Shown: one piece after another, positions 5,896 to 7,762 of the stretch
Layout: each line of letters starts with the position of its first letter
How positions within the stretch are numbered: the stretch's first letter is position 1
Position numbers and translations under genes: made by a program
Notes under the pieces: generated by a model
Told to the model about the DNA's origin: nothing
The model's database searches: none
The model's input: the letters and a program-made list of their open reading frames with translations, nothing else
Source: an uncultured Mycoplasma sp.
GTDB taxonomy: Bacteria; Bacillota_I; Bacilli_A; RF39; UBA660
Length of the DNA: 7,762 nt
Direction of reading: 5' to 3'
NCBI GenBank assembly: GCA_947565485.1
Contig: CANOGG010000050.1
Span: forward strand, 1 to 7,762

Positions 5896-5924
5896 AGTTT
5901 ATCAGATATTAATACTGTTGTCAA
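5896..5924 (-). promoter_or_regulatory. Strong sigma-A promoter for X1 and abiF
   Basis: On the minus strand a perfect -35 TTGACA (5919-5924) is separated by 17 bp from the -10 TAAACT (5896-5901). The start site is expected at about 5889, at the 5' end of the X1 hairpin. Confidence 0.85.
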
Positions 5925-5966
5925 TTAAAATTTGCTTATTTGATTTTTCTATTTTTTTTGATTAAC

Positions 5967-6011
5967 TCGACTTTATGGACGCTTGTGCCATTGGCAAACT
6001 TGAGTAGCAAT
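5967..6011 (-). ncRNA. X2 structured RNA element, upstream copy
   Basis: On the minus strand a 7-position stem (6005-6011 with 5990-5996; one C-C mismatch, one U-G pair) has an 8-nt loop CTCAAGTT. It is followed by GGCACAAGCGTCC, ATAAAG and TCGA, matching the downstream X2 copy. It lies 57 bp after the stop of the DUF6414-like gene and about 40 bp upstream of the abiF promoter. I see no strong promoter or terminator for it, so it may be in the 3' untranslated region of the upstream operon. The rest of 5893-6068 is A/T-rich and shows nothing else. Confidence 0.58.
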
Positions 6012-6068
6012 CAGAGTTGATATAAATTAACTATTATGACTTATAATTCTTAAATATAAATTAACTTA

Positions 6069-6926
6069 TTAGCTAGTTTTTCTATATATTGCTACTAATT
6101 CAAGTTCATACACTTGTTTTCCGCCTGAATCATTTAATAGTTCTAAATTAAAATCGTACTGTCCTTTACTTTGCTCAACTATTGTCTTTAAACTATTTAT
6201 GAATTCTGATAATAAGCTTTTATCGATTTTGGACAATTGTGTATCGGAAAAGAATTTATAATCTTTTGATATACTTTTAATTTGGCAAAAATATGTTAAC
6301 TCGTTACTATATATGTCATCAATATTTGAATTATAAATATTGCCAGTTTGTAAATGAATTACATATATATCATCATCAGTATTATAAACAAGTTCCCTCT
6401 CCAAATCATCCTTCCTTTTAATCATTTGCTTTACTTGTTTAATTTGATCTTTTGATACTGCATATTCGTTTGTCTTATTACCTGATAACTTATTAGCTAA
6501 TTCTGCAAATGACATCATTTCAGTAAATTGATCAAGTAAGTCACATATTGAATTATTTCTAAATTTACCAGTTATTTCAATAAAATTACCAACTTTATAA
6601 TCTGTCATCTTTATTAATTTTTTTGTTTTTAAAATACTTAAGGTATTAGCCAATAATGAACTAATTGTTTGAATTTTCTTTAATGATATTTTTTCTTTAT
6701 TTGTCTGTGAAAGTTCTTCATTAGAAGATAACTCACTTCCTAAACTAAAAATTTTCATTCCTATTCCACTGTTGACGGATGATTTATTATCTTTCTTACC
6801 TATTCCTTCATTTTCTAATGTCATTTCAGAAAATTCGCTGTATCCATCAAATAAAATTGAATTAATATCTAATAAACGATCTTTATTAACATATATTGGT
6901 AAGAATAAATTATTATTTTCTTTCAT
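6069..6926 (-). CDS. DUF6414-like protein, function unknown
   Basis: The product is 285 residues, with no signal peptide or membrane segment, so it is likely cytoplasmic. The N-terminal stretch LFLPIYVNKDRLLDINSILF, then DGYSEFSEM (residues 7-36), resembles DUF6414 proteins, which begin with a similar 'LPIY-D/N' element. The middle (ITGKFRNNSICDLLDQFTEM, residues ~115-140) and the C-terminus (VYELELVAIYRKTS) complete a single-domain protein. Start: GGAGG lies 7 nt before the ATG at 6926. It begins 13 bp after the stop of the upstream gene, so the two form an operon. Its biochemical role is not known. Together with the abortive-infection-like neighbour and abiF, a defence role is plausible, but this is inference from context only. 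The family assignment is from recognition of the N-terminal pattern and should be checked by profile search. Confidence 0.65.
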   Translation of the reverse strand: MKENNNLFLPIYVNKDRLLDINSILFDGYSEFSEMTLENEGIGKKDNKSSVNSGIGMKIFSLGSELSSNEELSQTNKEKISLKKIQTISSLLANTLSILKTKKLIKMTDYKVGNFIEITGKFRNNSICDLLDQFTEMMSFAELANKLSGNKTNEYAVSKDQIKQVKQMIKRKDDLERELVYNTDDDIYVIHLQTGNIYNSNIDDIYSNELTYFCQIKSISKDYKFFSDTQLSKIDKSLLSEFINSLKTIVEQSKGQYDFNLELLNDSGGKQVYELELVAIYRKTS

Positions 6927-6939
6927 TTCTATACCTCCA

Positions 6940-7761
6940 TTATTTTACTTCCTTTTTACTTTCCTCAATCTGCATAATAAATCTAATAAATGTTCCCGTT
7001 AAATATATCAAATAATCAATTTCAACATTATTTACTTTATCATCATGCTTAGCATTGTCATTGTTATATAAAGTATAATAATCAAACAATTTTATATACA
7101 TATTAGATATACTCGTTGAGATATTATTTGATTTAAAATAATTGCCCAAATTACCTTTTTGATTTTCTAAAGATTTTTCATTTGAAAACATCTTTTTTAG
7201 AAGTAATTCTAAACTTAACCTTAACTCATCAACAATATTCCTATAGTAATTCTCTTTTCTCTCAAATTTTAAGGATTTTTCAAAATGATTTTTAACATCT
7301 TTGTATGCATTCAACCAATACAAATTATCAAATACTAATGGTGAATCTAAAAATTCAGTGTTGATTGGAAGAATACAATATTCATCATTATCTTTTATGA
7401 TTTTCATTTTAACATTTGATAACTTAAAGGCTTCAGCAAATTTCTTAGCTAAATTGTAATTATCTATATAACCTAAATAATCATAATTTAATATTTCTTC
7501 TATAAATTTTATAAAAGTAATATAATTATTATCTTTTTTTAAATCTAACTCCATAATATAGTCATATAAATATTTACTTTCAAATGAAGGAAAATTATTT
7601 GTTTTAGACGGAATGCCTATTATCATAGATATTGCTACACATAAACTATTCAAATAATCATTATAACTATTAAAATAATAATTACTATTTTTAATTTCAT
7701 TTAATTTATTAGTTATAACTGCAACACATCTGAACCTAAGTTTTTCTCTGTCTTCTTCACT
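6940..7761 (-). CDS. Unrecognised protein with abortive-infection/HEPN-like C-terminal region (5' end outside window)
   Basis: The frame is open from the window edge to the stop at 6940, giving at least 273 residues; the start lies outside. A TTG at 7653 is internal and not a likely start, because the frame continues upstream without a stop and the encoded residues (SEEDREKLRFRCVAVITNKL) look coding. The final ~100 residues (YRNIVDELRLSLELLLKKMF, LGNYFKSNNIS, YYTLYNNDNAKHDDKVNNVE, YLIYLTGTFIRFIMQI) are helical and resemble the C-terminal part of abortive-infection proteins with a HEPN-type fold. The conserved-looking R-N near the first helix and K-H-D-D in the later one are candidates for functional residues, but I cannot show a true R-x4-6-H pair. 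No membrane segment is seen. It heads an operon with the DUF6414-like gene. Confidence 0.6.
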   Translation of the reverse strand, partial: SEEDREKLRFRCVAVITNKLNEIKNSNYYFNSYNDYLNSLCVAISMIIGIPSKTNNFPSFESKYLYDYIMELDLKKDNNYITFIKFIEEILNYDYLGYIDNYNLAKKFAEAFKLSNVKMKIIKDNDEYCILPINTEFLDSPLVFDNLYWLNAYKDVKNHFEKSLKFERKENYYRNIVDELRLSLELLLKKMFSNEKSLENQKGNLGNYFKSNNISTSISNMYIKLFDYYTLYNNDNAKHDDKVNNVEIDYLIYLTGTFIRFIMQIEESKKEVK

Positions 7762-7762
7762 A

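Noticed and set aside
6772..7002. Open frame of 76 codons on the plus strand
   Set aside because: It lies opposite the DUF6414-like gene and its neighbour, has no sensible ribosome binding site and looks like a chance antisense frame.

Overview
This is an AT-rich window, apart from its first ~45 bases. The LemA, DUF2207, ECF sigma and Abi_2 families and the consensus-like sigma-A promoters fit a low-GC Firmicute, probably a Clostridia/Tissierellia-type anaerobe. That placement is inference. Every protein-coding gene I accept is on the minus strand, so transcription runs from high to low coordinates.

Region 7761-6069 is a two-gene unit. It holds the 3' part of an unrecognised protein with an abortive-infection/HEPN-like C-terminal region, and a DUF6414-like protein 13 bp downstream. 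Region 6068-4620 is built around an Abi_2 (AbiD/AbiF) family HEPN protein at 4958-5827. This gene is surrounded by small repeated RNA-like elements. One 41-nt bulged hairpin (called X1 here) occurs just before the gene (5852-5892) and just after it (4891-4931). A second element of about 45 nt (X2) occurs farther out on both sides (5967-6011 and 4744-4788). Differences between copies fall mainly in stems and mostly keep pairing, which points to selection on RNA structure on the minus strand. A strong sigma-A promoter starts transcription at the first base of the upstream X1, and X1 is followed by a U-rich tract before the toxin-like gene. This is the layout of a type III (RNA-antitoxin) toxin-antitoxin system. 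A decayed third copy of X1 and its downstream promoter lies at about 4485-4571.

Region 4430-4236 is a separate, self-contained RNA gene. It has a consensus-like promoter, a small GNRA-capped hairpin, two exact-period 50-nt repeats that each fold as an H-type pseudoknot with compensatory changes, and an intrinsic terminator. It resembles a type III antitoxin array, but no toxin gene adjoins it. The next gene is an ECF sigma factor.

Region 4171-1 is a cell-envelope block. An ECF sigma factor overlaps a single-pass membrane protein that is probably its anti-sigma factor, followed by a terminator. A new promoter then drives a LemA-family gene and a DUF2207 membrane protein gene. The LemA protein carries an unusual extra N-terminal domain. 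The DUF2207 frame is broken by a +1 shift in a run of six G at 1506-1511. The first ~45 bases of the window are GC-rich and do not fit the expected DUF2207 tail; they may be foreign sequence joined at a contig end.
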